From assembly GCA_022361455.1 (NCBI GenBank), contig JAKSAW010000431.1, positions 1 to 64,000 of the forward strand: a stretch of 64,000 nt of DNA. The letters run 5' to 3'. Under the pieces are notes generated by a model, which was not told the DNA's origin, did no database searches, and saw nothing but the letters and a program-made list of their open reading frames with translations. Shown here in pieces: positions 44,988-54,443 of the stretch; the stretch's first letter is position 1; every line of letters begins with the position of its first letter. This DNA is from Pseudomonadales bacterium (lineage in GTDB: Bacteria > Pseudomonadota > Gammaproteobacteria > Pseudomonadales > Ketobacteraceae). The position numbers were made by a program, and so were the translations under genes.

Positions 44988-47015
44988 TTATAAGCCAAAC
45001 CCAGCACTTGTCATAGCACAAGTCCCGTTATGCCAAACCACAAAACGGTAGCTAGCATTGGGGCTACCAGCAGGCTGGCCATAATAACGAAACTCATAGT
45101 GGGTATCGCCATCCTTTTCATTGAGAAGCCGAACCTCAAGATCGTAACCAGAATCGTTGTCATATTCCGCCCAATGGCCATTTTGCTTGGTTTCTAGTTT
45201 CAATAACGGCTTCTGCCAATTGACTTCAGATATCAATGGCCCACAACAGCGAAATGCCCAGTAGCTTTCATGTTTATCTTGGACAAATTCAGGGTCGCTC
45301 AGACGCTCAAAGCTGCCACTCGAGAGCGGTTTCGGCTTTACCATATAATCAGCACACAACATATCGTAATGCCAGGTATCAGGAAGATTGCTAACCTCAT
45401 CTTGCTCCAACGTTTCAGCCATCAAACGACCACAATGCTTGGCAATAAACTGATTGGTGTTAGGGCCATACAAGGTGTGGCCACCTTCATAATATTGTTT
45501 CTCATATTCGGCAGCTGTAGTCGTATAGCCCGTATAACCATTGGTTAAACTCGCTACGCAGACTTGATGATCCGCTGCCAAGTGATGCTTTACAGCCGCT
45601 GCAATTTCTCGGCCTGCAGTTACGCTGACTTCGAAAGGCACACCCACCAACACAAACTGCCCTACACGTAACGTCTGGAAAATGATTTCGTGGGGAAATT
45701 CGTTCTTCGGTAACACGAGTGACTGCAAATTACCGCCGATTTTGCGCTTGTGACCTTGTTCCTTATCAGGGAAGAAAAAGCGCGCGCTGCCCATACCATG
45801 CTTGAAAAAAGGTAAGTGATATAACACTGGAGTGGAGTGCTCAAAGGCCCCTGCAGTTAACGCTGTTCCAACGACTGGCCGCTCCGCTATTCTCACATTG
45901 TCGATTTCGGGCTCAGTATAGAAATCAACAACACGTAAGCCATTTTGCACAACCAAGTCACTTTCGCCCTGATTATCTAGCTGGGAAAACAACTCCATAG
46001 CTTTTTTAGCGATCGCTTTTCCGATTCTAGCCGCTTCAGGTACGCCAATATTCTTATCTTTCACATCTGGCGCAATATCACCATGGGTACCTTGGCTAGG
46101 TCCATGAATGGGCTTCCATGGCGTGTGGTAAGTTGTCTCAAGCCAATCTTCTAGCTCTTTGGAAATATAAGCCCAGCTATCAGCGGAAAAAACGTCATTG
46201 GTTGCGGGCAAACAAGTACCATGAATAGAGAAATTGGAAAAAACACCGGCTGGATAAAACTGATCATCATCCCCTTTCAGATCGATCCGAAGCATGTAAA
46301 GGGTTGGATTAACGGCCTTGTATTTTAATTCGGGATCCAGGTCAGAAATTTCCGCTCCGTGGGCACCTCGATTATTAAGGTAAGGTGCTAGCGATCTATT
46401 TCGGGTGAGCCCTGTAACGTCAATAGTACCACTCGAAATATTGGCAGGACGCGTATTTTCGTAGGCCTCAATAACGGCATTGGCAATTTGACGAGATACG
46501 AATTCGAAGAGCTGTTTGTCTAAACCAGGCTTATGTGAAGCAAACTTGTTGTAAAAATTGCTTTCCAGTAATTGACCAGGACCAGAGTGCGTGTGGGTAC
46601 AGGTTAGACAGATATTTGCTGGGTCTAAATCTGTATGGGGCGCAACCAGTTCCGCGACACGATTACGAATAATAGCCGAGCCAGCATGCAGATCCGCCTG
46701 AAGGATACAAACACTTTTTCCTTTCTTAGGGCGTATGTAAAAGACTCTAGATTTTATTCTTGCTCTAAAACCAACACTGGTTTGAGACATAGCGGCATAG
46801 CCGCCTTTGGGAACACCTGGTGGCGGGGTAATATCTACCTCAGCAACGCCAGCAAGTTGCAGATCATTTGCATGGTGCTTTTGAGGCTTCGAAAAGTGAA
46901 TATCGAAAGCCTCACGATATAGCTGACCAGAACGCTTGTCTTGCTTGCCGATTTTACCGATCTTGTCTTTTAGCTCTTCAACCATCCCAGGGACGGCGTT
47001 AAGCGGATTGGCCAT
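44988..47015 (-). CDS. Neutral/alkaline ceramidase-like protein
   Basis: A 675-residue member of the neutral ceramidase family. It shows GVAEVDITPPPGVPKGGYA near residue 55, the metal-binding HTHSGPGQLL near 140, and ADSWAYISKELEDWL near 255 where family members place the catalytic Ser. The Tyr-rich C-terminal zinc-site region is VASLTNGYTGYTTTAAEYEKQYYEGG, followed by an immunoglobulin-like C-terminal domain. Family enzymes hydrolyse ceramide to sphingosine and fatty acid. Secreted bacterial homologues carry a signal peptide, but here the first 50 residues are polar and charged with none visible. The gene stands alone with AAGAAGGAAAAC before the ATG. Confidence 0.85.
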   Translation of the reverse strand: MANPLNAVPGMVEELKDKIGKIGKQDKRSGQLYREAFDIHFSKPQKHHANDLQLAGVAEVDITPPPGVPKGGYAAMSQTSVGFRARIKSRVFYIRPKKGKSVCILQADLHAGSAIIRNRVAELVAPHTDLDPANICLTCTHTHSGPGQLLESNFYNKFASHKPGLDKQLFEFVSRQIANAVIEAYENTRPANISSGTIDVTGLTRNRSLAPYLNNRGAHGAEISDLDPELKYKAVNPTLYMLRIDLKGDDDQFYPAGVFSNFSIHGTCLPATNDVFSADSWAYISKELEDWLETTYHTPWKPIHGPSQGTHGDIAPDVKDKNIGVPEAARIGKAIAKKAMELFSQLDNQGESDLVVQNGLRVVDFYTEPEIDNVRIAERPVVGTALTAGAFEHSTPVLYHLPFFKHGMGSARFFFPDKEQGHKRKIGGNLQSLVLPKNEFPHEIIFQTLRVGQFVLVGVPFEVSVTAGREIAAAVKHHLAADHQVCVASLTNGYTGYTTTAAEYEKQYYEGGHTLYGPNTNQFIAKHCGRLMAETLEQDEVSNLPDTWHYDMLCADYMVKPKPLSSGSFERLSDPEFVQDKHESYWAFRCCGPLISEVNWQKPLLKLETKQNGHWAEYDNDSGYDLEVRLLNEKDGDTHYEFRYYGQPAGSPNASYRFVVWHNGTCAMTSAGFGL

Positions 47016-47076
47016 GATGTTTTCCTTCTTATTTGGTTAAACCAATAATAAAAAGTAGACAACTTGTTGCAATGAT

Positions 47077-48555
47077 TCATTCGGCCACCATCTGACCAGA
47101 GCGGACACCCTCTAAAGCTAAATCATATAGGCCTAGATACAGATCAGCGCTCTGCTTCCAGCTAAAGTCCTGATTCATAGCGTTTTCTTGCATGCTACGC
47201 CATTTCTTCTTCTTGCGGAAAAAGTTGCAGGCCTGTTGCGCCGCTTCACTAAGCCCTTCAGAGCTAGCTTCCTGAAAAACAAAACCGGTGGCAGAACGGT
47301 CTTCCAAAGTCTGCTCATTAACTTGGACTACAGTATCAGCCAAGCCGCCGGTTTCCCTTACCAAAGGCAAAGTTCCATAACGCAAGCTATAGATTTGATT
47401 CAATCCACAGGGCTCATAACGAGATGCCATGACGAAAACATCTGATGCTGCCTCAATGCGATGAGCAAGCGACTCACTATAGCCTTGGGTAAAAGAGATT
47501 TTTTCTGAGTATTGCTCGGCTAACTCGAACAGTGCATTTTCGAAATACTCCTCGCCACTGCCCAAAATCACCCATTGAATTTTTTCATCAATATTGGCTT
47601 TGATGGTTTCTACTACAAAGTCCACGCCCTTTTGATGCACTAATCTGCAAACCATACCAAACAAGGGTGTTCCTTTAGTGAGCTTAAGACCCATGTTTCG
47701 CTGTAGGTCTAATTTATTTTTAATTTTTTCCTCTAAAGACTCGCGATCATAATTAAACTTGATATGGGTATCTGAACTCGGTGACCAGGTACTGTAATCC
47801 ACCCCATTAAGCACGCCAGTTAACTTGCTTTGATGGTGACGCAATAAACCATCCATACCATAGCCAAATTCTGGGGATAGTATTTCTTGAGCATAACTGG
47901 GGCTAACCGTTGTCACTTGATCGCTAAACACTACCCCCGCCTTCAAGAAAGACAATTTATGATAGAACTCTACACCATCGACACTCCACCATTGATAGGG
48001 TAGCAACAATTCATCGAACGCTTCTTTAGAAAAGTTACCCTGATAAGCTAGATTATGGATGGTAAAAATTGTCGCAGGTCGGTTCTCTGCCAAGCTTATG
48101 AAAGCAGGAGCCAACCCTGTTTGCCAATCATTGCAATGAACAATATCTGGCTGCCAACTGGTATCACAATGACCAAGCGCTATATCAGCAATAACGCGAC
48201 AAAACATGGCAAACCTTTGCGCATTATCGGGCCACTCCTGCTGATAACTATCCAAATAGGGTCCACCCTCACGAGAATAGAAATCAGGACAATCAACCAC
48301 CCAAAGAGTAACGTTAGTATCAGGTATCGATGATTCTAACAATCGAGTGCCTTCTGGAATCAGAAAGCCGTCGACATCACAGAGATGCATCGGATTTTCG
48401 AGTTTAGCGATAACATCCGGGTAGCCGGGTACCACAACGCGCACATCCTGATTTAGCAACTGGAGTGCACTGGGCAAGCTGTTTGACACATCTGCTAGTC
48501 CGCCCGTTTTAACCAGAGGAAATACTTCACTAGTGGCAAAGAGTATCTTGCTCAT
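47077..48555 (-). CDS. glgA: Glycogen synthase (ADP-glucose type)
   Basis: The ATG at 48555 gives 492 residues. An upstream in-frame ATG at 48630 lies within glgB and is not needed. The N terminus KILFATSEVFPLVKTGGLADV carries the KTGGL ADP-glucose site. The C-terminal GT-B domain has FGMVCRLVHQKGVDF, EPCGLNQIYSLRYGTLPLVR and ETGGLADTV. It transfers glucose from ADP-glucose to the non-reducing end of alpha-1,4-glucan. Its ATG overlaps the glgB stop by one base (TAATG), so translation is coupled. AAGGA sits inside the end of glgB. Confidence 0.96.
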   Translation of the reverse strand: MSKILFATSEVFPLVKTGGLADVSNSLPSALQLLNQDVRVVVPGYPDVIAKLENPMHLCDVDGFLIPEGTRLLESSIPDTNVTLWVVDCPDFYSREGGPYLDSYQQEWPDNAQRFAMFCRVIADIALGHCDTSWQPDIVHCNDWQTGLAPAFISLAENRPATIFTIHNLAYQGNFSKEAFDELLLPYQWWSVDGVEFYHKLSFLKAGVVFSDQVTTVSPSYAQEILSPEFGYGMDGLLRHHQSKLTGVLNGVDYSTWSPSSDTHIKFNYDRESLEEKIKNKLDLQRNMGLKLTKGTPLFGMVCRLVHQKGVDFVVETIKANIDEKIQWVILGSGEEYFENALFELAEQYSEKISFTQGYSESLAHRIEAASDVFVMASRYEPCGLNQIYSLRYGTLPLVRETGGLADTVVQVNEQTLEDRSATGFVFQEASSEGLSEAAQQACNFFRKKKKWRSMQENAMNQDFSWKQSADLYLGLYDLALEGVRSGQMVAE

Positions 48556-50780
48556 TAAGCTTTCCTTTTCAGATAGATAGCCGCCAAGGGTGGAATTGAT
48601 AAAGTCACCGAGCAAGGCTGACCTTGCCAAGATTCCGCTTCACTAACAATCTCAGTACCATTAGAAACATTGCTGCCACTATAGAAAACCGAATCAGTGT
48701 TTAAGATCTCTTCATAGTTACCAAACTCTGGCACGCCAACTCGATAATCATGACGAACCACGGGAGTAAAATTAAATACACAAACCACCATGTCTTGGCC
48801 ATCGGTGCGATAAAAGCTCACGATAGACTGTTCATTGTCATGGCAATCGATCCAATGGAAACCATGGCCATCCACGTCTAGTTTGTGAAGGGCTGATTGA
48901 TGACGGTACAGGAGATTAAGATCAATCACCAATTGTTGCACCCCTTGCTGGAACTCATAATCCAACAAGTGCCAATGAACCTGACCAGTTTCACACCATT
49001 CTTCACCTTGGCCAATTTCATCACCCATAAACATTAATTTCTTGCCCGGGTGCGCGTATTGATATGCATAAAGCAAACGTAGATTTGCAAACTTTTGCCA
49101 TGAGTCACCAGGCATTTTGTTTAGCATTGAATTCTTACCATGCACCACCTCATCATGAGAGAGTGGTAAAACAAAATTCTCACTAAACGCATACAGCAAA
49201 CTAAAGGTGAGCTTGTCGTGGTGATATTTACGATGTACCGGATCTTCAGAAAAATAAGCTAACGTATCGTTCATCCAGCCCATATTCCATTTCATGGTGA
49301 ATCCCAAACCGCCTAGATAGACTGGTCGAGAAACTTGTGGCCAGGCCGTCGATTCTTCCGCAATCATTAGAGCACCAGGAAATTGCTCGTGAATCACCAT
49401 GTTGAGTTTTTTAAGAAAATCAATGGCCTCTAGGTTTTCATTGCCACCATATTGATTAGGTAACCACTCCCCCTCTTCTTTGGAATAATCGAGGTAGAGC
49501 ATGGAGGCCACTGCATCGACTCTTAAACCATCGATGTGGAATTCCTTTAACCAGAAATAAGCACTAGACAATAAAAAGTTTCTTACTTCCTGGCGGCCAT
49601 AATTGAAAATCAAGGTTCCCCAATCTTTATGTTCGCCTAACCTGGGATCATCATGCTCATATAAACAAGTGCCATCAAAGCTGGCTAAGCCATGTTGGTC
49701 TTTGGGGAAATGTGCTGGCACCCAATCTAGCAACACACCGATACCTGCTTCGTGAAATAAATTAACGAAGTATTTGAAATCTGTAGGGTTTCCGAAACGA
49801 CTAGTAGGAGAAAAATAACCGGTAACTTGGTAGCCCCAAGAACCATCGAATGGGAATTCGGTCATGGGCAATAGTTGAATATGGGTATAGCCCATCTTTT
49901 TCACGTATTGAAGTAAATCATCAGCGAGTTCCCGATAGCTATAAAACTCGCCGTTCTCGCGTCGTTTCCAACTTCCTAAATGAACCTCATAAATAGACAC
50001 TGGATTAGATAAGTAGTTTTGCTGCCTGCGCCGCTCCATCCAAAAACTATCATTCCATTCGAAATCATCGTTTTGCCAAACCACGCTAGCATTACTTGGT
50101 CGCACTTCTTGATAAAAGCCAAACGGATCAGCTTTTAGAACGATGTGTCCGCCCTCTCGGCTGCGGATCTCAAATTTGTAGAGATCTCTTTCAGCGAACT
50201 CCGGTATAAACAACTCCCACACCCCGGTGGAACCCCGACAACGCATGGCATGGGTACGACCATCCCAGTGATTAAAATCGCCAACTACACTAACGCGTTC
50301 AGCATTAGGAGCCCATACACTAAAGCGTACACCAGGCACCTCATCAACCATCACAGGATGTGCGCCAAACATTTGGTGGGCATCCCAATGATCATTCGCA
50401 TTAAAATGATGCAAAGTTGATTCATCAAGGCAGGGCAAAAAGCTGTATGGATCCACCTGCCATTCATCTGATTCAGATGAACATTTTATCTTGGGATGTA
50501 TAGGCAATAACTGTGCATCGCCCTCCCACTTATACAACCCTCTGGCATCAACTAGGTGCATATGCGCCGATTGACCAGTCGTTAGTTGCACCAAAACTTT
50601 TTCTTGGTCGGGTTTGAAAACTGTAAGAGATGCGAGCTTTGATTTGCCTAAACCTTTTTTAACTTGCCATTCTCTTCTACCCAATAAAGCAAAAGGATCA
50701 TGATGCCGAGCCTCGATTAAACGCTCTAGATTTGAGTCAGTTAAATTCATATCCTTCTTGGCCAATTCAATATCTTGCAT
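48555..50780 (-). CDS. glgB: 1,4-alpha-glucan branching enzyme
   Basis: A 741-residue GH13 branching enzyme. The N-terminal CBM48 domains include [14 protein letters not shown] and [20 protein letters not shown]. The catalytic barrel shows [20 protein letters not shown], the nucleophile Asp in [19 protein letters not shown], the acid Glu in [11 protein letters not shown] and SHDEVVHGK with the third carboxylate. It introduces alpha-1,6 branches into glycogen. First gene of the glgB-glgA unit, reading away from a long upstream non-coding region. The chosen ATG is at 50780, with a weaker in-frame alternative at 50750 preceded by AAGAAGGAT. Confidence 0.96.
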   Translation of the reverse strand: MQDIELAKKDMNLTDSNLERLIEARHHDPFALLGRREWQVKKGLGKSKLASLTVFKPDQEKVLVQLTTGQSAHMHLVDARGLYKWEGDAQLLPIHPKIKCSSESDEWQVDPYSFLPCLDESTLHHFNANDHWDAHQMFGAHPVMVDEVPGVRFSVWAPNAERVSVVGDFNHWDGRTHAMRCRGSTGVWELFIPEFAERDLYKFEIRSREGGHIVLKADPFGFYQEVRPSNASVVWQNDDFEWNDSFWMERRRQQNYLSNPVSIYEVHLGSWKRRENGEFYSYRELADDLLQYVKKMGYTHIQLLPMTEFPFDGSWGYQVTGYFSPTSRFGNPTDFKYFVNLFHEAGIGVLLDWVPAHFPKDQHGLASFDGTCLYEHDDPRLGEHKDWGTLIFNYGRQEVRNFLLSSAYFWLKEFHIDGLRVDAVASMLYLDYSKEEGEWLPNQYGGNENLEAIDFLKKLNMVIHEQFPGALMIAEESTAWPQVSRPVYLGGLGFTMKWNMGWMNDTLAYFSEDPVHRKYHHDKLTFSLLYAFSENFVLPLSHDEVVHGKNSMLNKMPGDSWQKFANLRLLYAYQYAHPGKKLMFMGDEIGQGEEWCETGQVHWHLLDYEFQQGVQQLVIDLNLLYRHQSALHKLDVDGHGFHWIDCHDNEQSIVSFYRTDGQDMVVCVFNFTPVVRHDYRVGVPEFGNYEEILNTDSVFYSGSNVSNGTEIVSEAESWQGQPCSVTLSIPPLAAIYLKRKA

Positions 50781-51160
50781 CTGATTGCTACTCTTGGTTA
50801 TATTCTGGTAATTGCACTAATACAGGCAAAAAGCATTCTCACGAGTTTCTTTAACTGCTTTTGCATAGCTTACTCTACATTAATTACATGTTACTTGAGT
50901 TGCTTTGCCTTTTAACGCATTTCTATTGCAAACCTTATCTGACTCGTAGCGAATCTAACTATGATGCCCGGCAAAAACTCATGCCCCATGATAAGGATTC
51001 CTGTTTTTTTGGGTAACCCGTTTTTGCCCTATATGACTGCTAGCTACCATGAGTATTCGGTGATAGGCCAGGAGACATATTTTCAACTCTGGCATTAGTC
51101 ATATTGGCTGCTTGAGCACCAAAATACGTATCATCACAAACCATGATTTGAAAATATCTC

Positions 51161-51174
51161 TTGATGCAAATCAA
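51161..51174. promoter_or_regulatory. FNR/Anr-type box 1 (glg region)
   Basis: TTGATGCAAATCAA matches the FNR/Anr consensus TTGAT-N4-ATCAA at all ten defined positions. Its centre is 91 bp before the second box. No strong -10 is visible at the class II distance on either strand. Confidence 0.65.
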
Positions 51175-51251
51175 TCTTACAGAAAGATAAGAGATATGGC
51201 ATATTCAAGCAATCCTTAAGGGAGTAATATGCCTCCAGATGGTGCGCAATT

Positions 51252-51265
51252 TTGATGTTGATCAA
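51252..51265. promoter_or_regulatory. FNR/Anr-type box 2 (glg region)
   Basis: TTGATGTTGATCAA matches TTGAT-N4-ATCAA perfectly and extends by one more pair (T...A). On the minus strand TATTAC at 51229-51224 lies at the class II distance (box at about -41.5), so a promoter toward glgB starting near 51217 is conceivable. The start would leave a 440-nt leader. Confidence 0.65.
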
Positions 51266-51436
51266 ATTAGAAAGAATTAGGATGTTTTTCAGCCGCTTTT
51301 GTCACATGGCTGTCATGAAAAAGTACTTATAGTAATAAAAATCAACTGCGATTTTCTCGATAAAGCAGTGAAATAAATAAAGTTTGAATCCAACGGCGAG
51401 TAAAGTAGTTACAGTTTCACAGGTTACCAAACGGAG

Positions 51437-51458
51437 TTAGCAAAACTAGATTTGCTAA
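51437..51458. other. 8-bp hairpin in the glgC upstream region
   Basis: TTAGCAAA and TTTGCTAA are exact reverse complements around a six-base loop. It lies about 140 bp before glgC and would be in its leader if transcription begins near the FNR boxes. Its function is unknown. Confidence 0.4.
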
Positions 51459-51593
51459 AATCCACAGTGGACTTTAACTGATATGAAGCGTTAACCACTT
51501 TCTCAATGCCCCATGATGCTCAGATAGCCTTAGCAGTACTTAGTCGTATAGTTAGGCTTTGGAAGAGCACATACATTATGCAGGTAGGAACTA

Positions 51594-52868
51594 ATGGTTA
51601 ACCAGTTTGCACTTCACCCTAAGAGCATTATAAGAGACACGCTGGCATTAATACTTGCTGGCGGTAGTGGCACCCGATTGCAATCGTTAACAAAATGGCA
51701 TGCCAAGCCTTCCATTCCGTTTGGGGGAAAGTTTCGCACTATCGATTTCCCGCTATCAAACTGCATTAATTCCGATATTCGCAAAATCGGTATACTAACC
51801 CAATATAAGTCACACTCATTAAATACCCATATTCAAAAAGGTTGGAATTTTCTTAGACCCGAACTGGGAGAATTTATCGACCTCATCCCGGCGCAGCAAA
51901 GAGTTAAAGACGCCTGGTATCAAGGCACTGCAGACGCGATCTATCAAAATTTAGATATTATTGAGCAAGTTAATCCATCGTTCGTACTTGTGTTAGCGGG
52001 TGATCATATCTACAAGATGGATTATTCAGATATGATCCAACAGCATATCGATAAAGGAGCCGATATGACCATCGGCTGCATTGAGGTGCCCCTTGAGGAA
52101 GCGAAACAATTTGGCGTCATGTCTATCGATAACGATATGCGTATTACAGAATTCGCGGAAAAACCACAAAATCCCGATCATGTCCCAGGTAACCCTGAGC
52201 GTGCTTTAGCTTCAATGGGAATCTACGTATTTAGCAAAGAGTTTCTATTCGAGGCATTATCAAAAGATGCGGCTATTCCCACCTCTTCACATGACTTTGG
52301 TAAGGACATTATCCCTGCCAACATTAGTCACAAGAATGTGTTTGCCTACTCTTTTAGAAATAGAGAAACCAATGAGCCAGCTTACTGGCGTGACGTGGGT
52401 ACCATCGATTCCTATTTTGAATCGAATATGGAATTACTGTCCGTAACTCCAGATCTAAATCTATACGATGAGTCTTGGCCAATTTGGACCTACCAGTCTC
52501 AGCTACCACCAGCAAAATTTGTATTCGATGACGATGATCGCCGAGGCATGGCGGTTGATTCCCTCGTATCTGGAGGATGCATTATTTCCGGTAGCAACGT
52601 TAGGCGCTGTTTATTATCAAACAATGTGCGCCTTCACAGTTATAGCGAGTTAGAAGACTGTGTGATTTTACCTAACTCTACCATTGGCAGAAATTGCAGA
52701 CTCCGCAAAGTTGTTATCGATCAACGTTGCTCCATACCCGAGGGTACTGTGATCGGTTACAACCATAAGAAAGATGCTGAAGACTTTTATGTATCCCCCA
52801 AAGGTGTCGTGCTAGTATCTCCTGAAATGCTAGCCAAAAGACAACGTAAACTAGATATCGTTGCCTAA
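51594..52868 (+). CDS. glgC: Glucose-1-phosphate adenylyltransferase
   Basis: A 424-residue enzyme. The nucleotide-binding start [20 protein letters not shown] followed by [20 protein letters not shown] holds the GxGxRL and the AKP substrate region. [24 protein letters not shown] and [13 protein letters not shown] follow. The C-terminal left-handed beta-helix is visible as repeated hexapeptide-type segments ([20 protein letters not shown]). It makes ADP-glucose from glucose-1-phosphate and ATP, the committed step of glycogen synthesis, and is usually controlled by fructose-1,6-bisphosphate and AMP. AGGAAC precedes the ATG. malQ follows 41 bp downstream on the same strand. Confidence 0.96.
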   Translation: MVNQFALHPKSIIRDTLALILAGGSGTRLQSLTKWHAKPSIPFGGKFRTIDFPLSNCINSDIRKIGILTQYKSHSLNTHIQKGWNFLRPELGEFIDLIPAQQRVKDAWYQGTADAIYQNLDIIEQVNPSFVLVLAGDHIYKMDYSDMIQQHIDKGADMTIGCIEVPLEEAKQFGVMSIDNDMRITEFAEKPQNPDHVPGNPERALASMGIYVFSKEFLFEALSKDAAIPTSSHDFGKDIIPANISHKNVFAYSFRNRETNEPAYWRDVGTIDSYFESNMELLSVTPDLNLYDESWPIWTYQSQLPPAKFVFDDDDRRGMAVDSLVSGGCIISGSNVRRCLLSNNVRLHSYSELEDCVILPNSTIGRNCRLRKVVIDQRCSIPEGTVIGYNHKKDAEDFYVSPKGVVLVSPEMLAKRQRKLDIVA

Positions 52869-52909
52869 CGGCACGATATCTAGTTACCAAATAGAGGGAT
52901 GTCTCTGCA

Positions 52910-54388
52910 ATGGAAGTAGCGTCAGCTAATATCGTGCTCAATCATAGGCGCTCAGGCGTGCTGCTTCATCCCACCAGTCTACCCGGCCCGTATATCAATG
53001 GGGTATTAGATAGTAGCGCCTACCGATTTGTCGATTTCCTGAGCCAATGCGGGTTTACCGTTTGGCAGATCCTTCCTCTATGTCCGGTATTCGCTGATGG
53101 CTCGCCCTATAACAGCACTTCAGCGTTTGCAGGCAATACCGAACTCGTTAGCATTCATGAATTGTTCAAACGATTTTTCGATCGTACAGATATTCAAGAA
53201 CCCATCAGCCGAGAAGATAAGCAACACTACTTTGAAGCTGCATTCGAACAGTTTGAAGAACGCGCAAATGAACACACATTAAAATCTTATGACCAGTTCA
53301 TCACTAAGAATTCTGATTGGTTACATGACTTTGCGCTGTTTAATTTAGTTAAAAATGCTAACAACCATATACATTGGAATTACTGGCCTGAACCTTATCG
53401 CAATAATCACAGCGAAGCCTGCAAACATCTAAGCACGGAATACCCCAAAGAGTATAAGTTTGAATTGTTCAAGCAATTTGCCTTCTTTGATCAATGGCGT
53501 GCGCTTAAGGCTTATGCCAATGAAAAAGGTGTATCGGTTTTTGGCGACATCCCTATTTTTGTGTCTGACAATAGCGCCGATGTTTGGAGCCACCAAGAGC
53601 AGTTCAAACTGGATGAGCATGGAAAGCCTACAGTCGTTGCTGGTGTACCACCCGATTATTTTTCTGCCACCGGCCAACGTTGGGGTAATCCAGTCTATGA
53701 TTGGGATTCAATGGCAAACTCGGAATTCAACTGGTGGAAACAGCGGCTTGCCCACGCCTTGTCTCTTTACGACATGGTACGTATAGATCACTTTCGAGGT
53801 TTCTGTGCAACGTGGGAAATTCCAGCTCAGGAAGAAACAGCTATTAACGGCCATTGGGTAAAAACACCCGGCCAACAATTATTCAAACATTTAAAGCAAC
53901 ACATTGGACATTTACCAATTGTCGCTGAAGACCTAGGAATCATCACCGAGGATGTGGAAAAACTGCGTGATGATTTTGGCTTACCGGGCATGAAGATTCT
54001 TCACTTTGCCTTTGATAGCGACGCCTTAAACCCCTACCTACCACACAATCACATCGAAAACTGCGTTGTTTATACTGGTACCCATGATAATGACACAACC
54101 GTGGGTTGGTACACTGACGCATCCGCTAATAGCAAAGATCGCTTGAACCAATATTTGGCTTGGCCCGGGGAACAAATGCCTTGGCCCCTCATAAAAAGCG
54201 CGCTCAGCTCAGTGGCTAAGATGGCAATCATTCCGATGCAAGATGTTTTGGCTTTGGACGGATCTCACCGCATGAACACGCCAGGAACCACAGAAGGAAA
54301 TTGGCAATGGCGCTTTCAATGGCATCAGATAAGCCATGATCTGTCGGCCTATCTGGCTAGCTTGAATCGTCTTTTCAGGCGTAATTAG
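52910..54388 (+). CDS. malQ: 4-alpha-glucanotransferase (amylomaltase)
   Basis: A 492-residue GH77 enzyme: RRSGVLLHPTSLPGPYINGV at the N terminus, then LPLCPVFADGSPYNSTSAFAGN, the nucleophile Asp in DMVRIDHFRGFCATWEIP, the acid Glu in IVAEDLGIITEDVEKLRDDF and VYTGTHDNDTTVGWY. It moves alpha-1,4-glucan segments between acceptors and complements the glycogen phosphorylase. The usual bacterial glycogen operons carry glgX rather than malQ, so here malQ probably supplies chain rearrangement for glycogen turnover. A terminator follows shared with convergent glgP. Confidence 0.95.
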   Translation: MEVASANIVLNHRRSGVLLHPTSLPGPYINGVLDSSAYRFVDFLSQCGFTVWQILPLCPVFADGSPYNSTSAFAGNTELVSIHELFKRFFDRTDIQEPISREDKQHYFEAAFEQFEERANEHTLKSYDQFITKNSDWLHDFALFNLVKNANNHIHWNYWPEPYRNNHSEACKHLSTEYPKEYKFELFKQFAFFDQWRALKAYANEKGVSVFGDIPIFVSDNSADVWSHQEQFKLDEHGKPTVVAGVPPDYFSATGQRWGNPVYDWDSMANSEFNWWKQRLAHALSLYDMVRIDHFRGFCATWEIPAQEETAINGHWVKTPGQQLFKHLKQHIGHLPIVAEDLGIITEDVEKLRDDFGLPGMKILHFAFDSDALNPYLPHNHIENCVVYTGTHDNDTTVGWYTDASANSKDRLNQYLAWPGEQMPWPLIKSALSSVAKMAIIPMQDVLALDGSHRMNTPGTTEGNWQWRFQWHQISHDLSAYLASLNRLFRRN

Positions 54389-54402
54389 AACGATACTCTC
54401 TC

Positions 54403-54434
54403 ATAAAAGCCGGGTTCTATAGCCCGGCTTTTAT
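54403..54434. terminator. Terminator between malQ and glgP
   Basis: ATAAAAGCCGGG and CCCGGCTTTTAT (54403-54414, 54423-54434) pair around TTCTATAG. The T-rich right arm ends the plus strand gene malQ, and the mirror serves glgP on the minus strand. Confidence 0.88.
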
Positions 54435-54443
54435 TGACGGCAC

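Larger units (their letters stand above)
50781..51593. other. 813-bp divergent control region between glgB and glgC
   Basis: No protein gene is credible here. It holds two perfect FNR/Anr-type sites (51161-51174 and 51252-51265), a 9-bp dyad GGGTAACCC in a T-rich stretch at 51011-51019, an 8-bp hairpin TTAGCAAA / TTTGCTAA (51437-51458), and a 12-bp direct repeat ATGCCCCATGAT at 50981-50992 and 51506-51517, near the two gene starts. A reading frame of eight codons (51229-51255) has a good ribosome site. The region is probably the promoter field for both glgBA and glgC-malQ with long leaders. Confidence 0.6.

Noticed and set aside
48556-48630. Longer start for glgA inside glgB
   Set aside because: The extra 25 residues are out-of-frame glgB sequence; GlgA proteins begin at MxxLFATSE, which matches the ATG at 48555.
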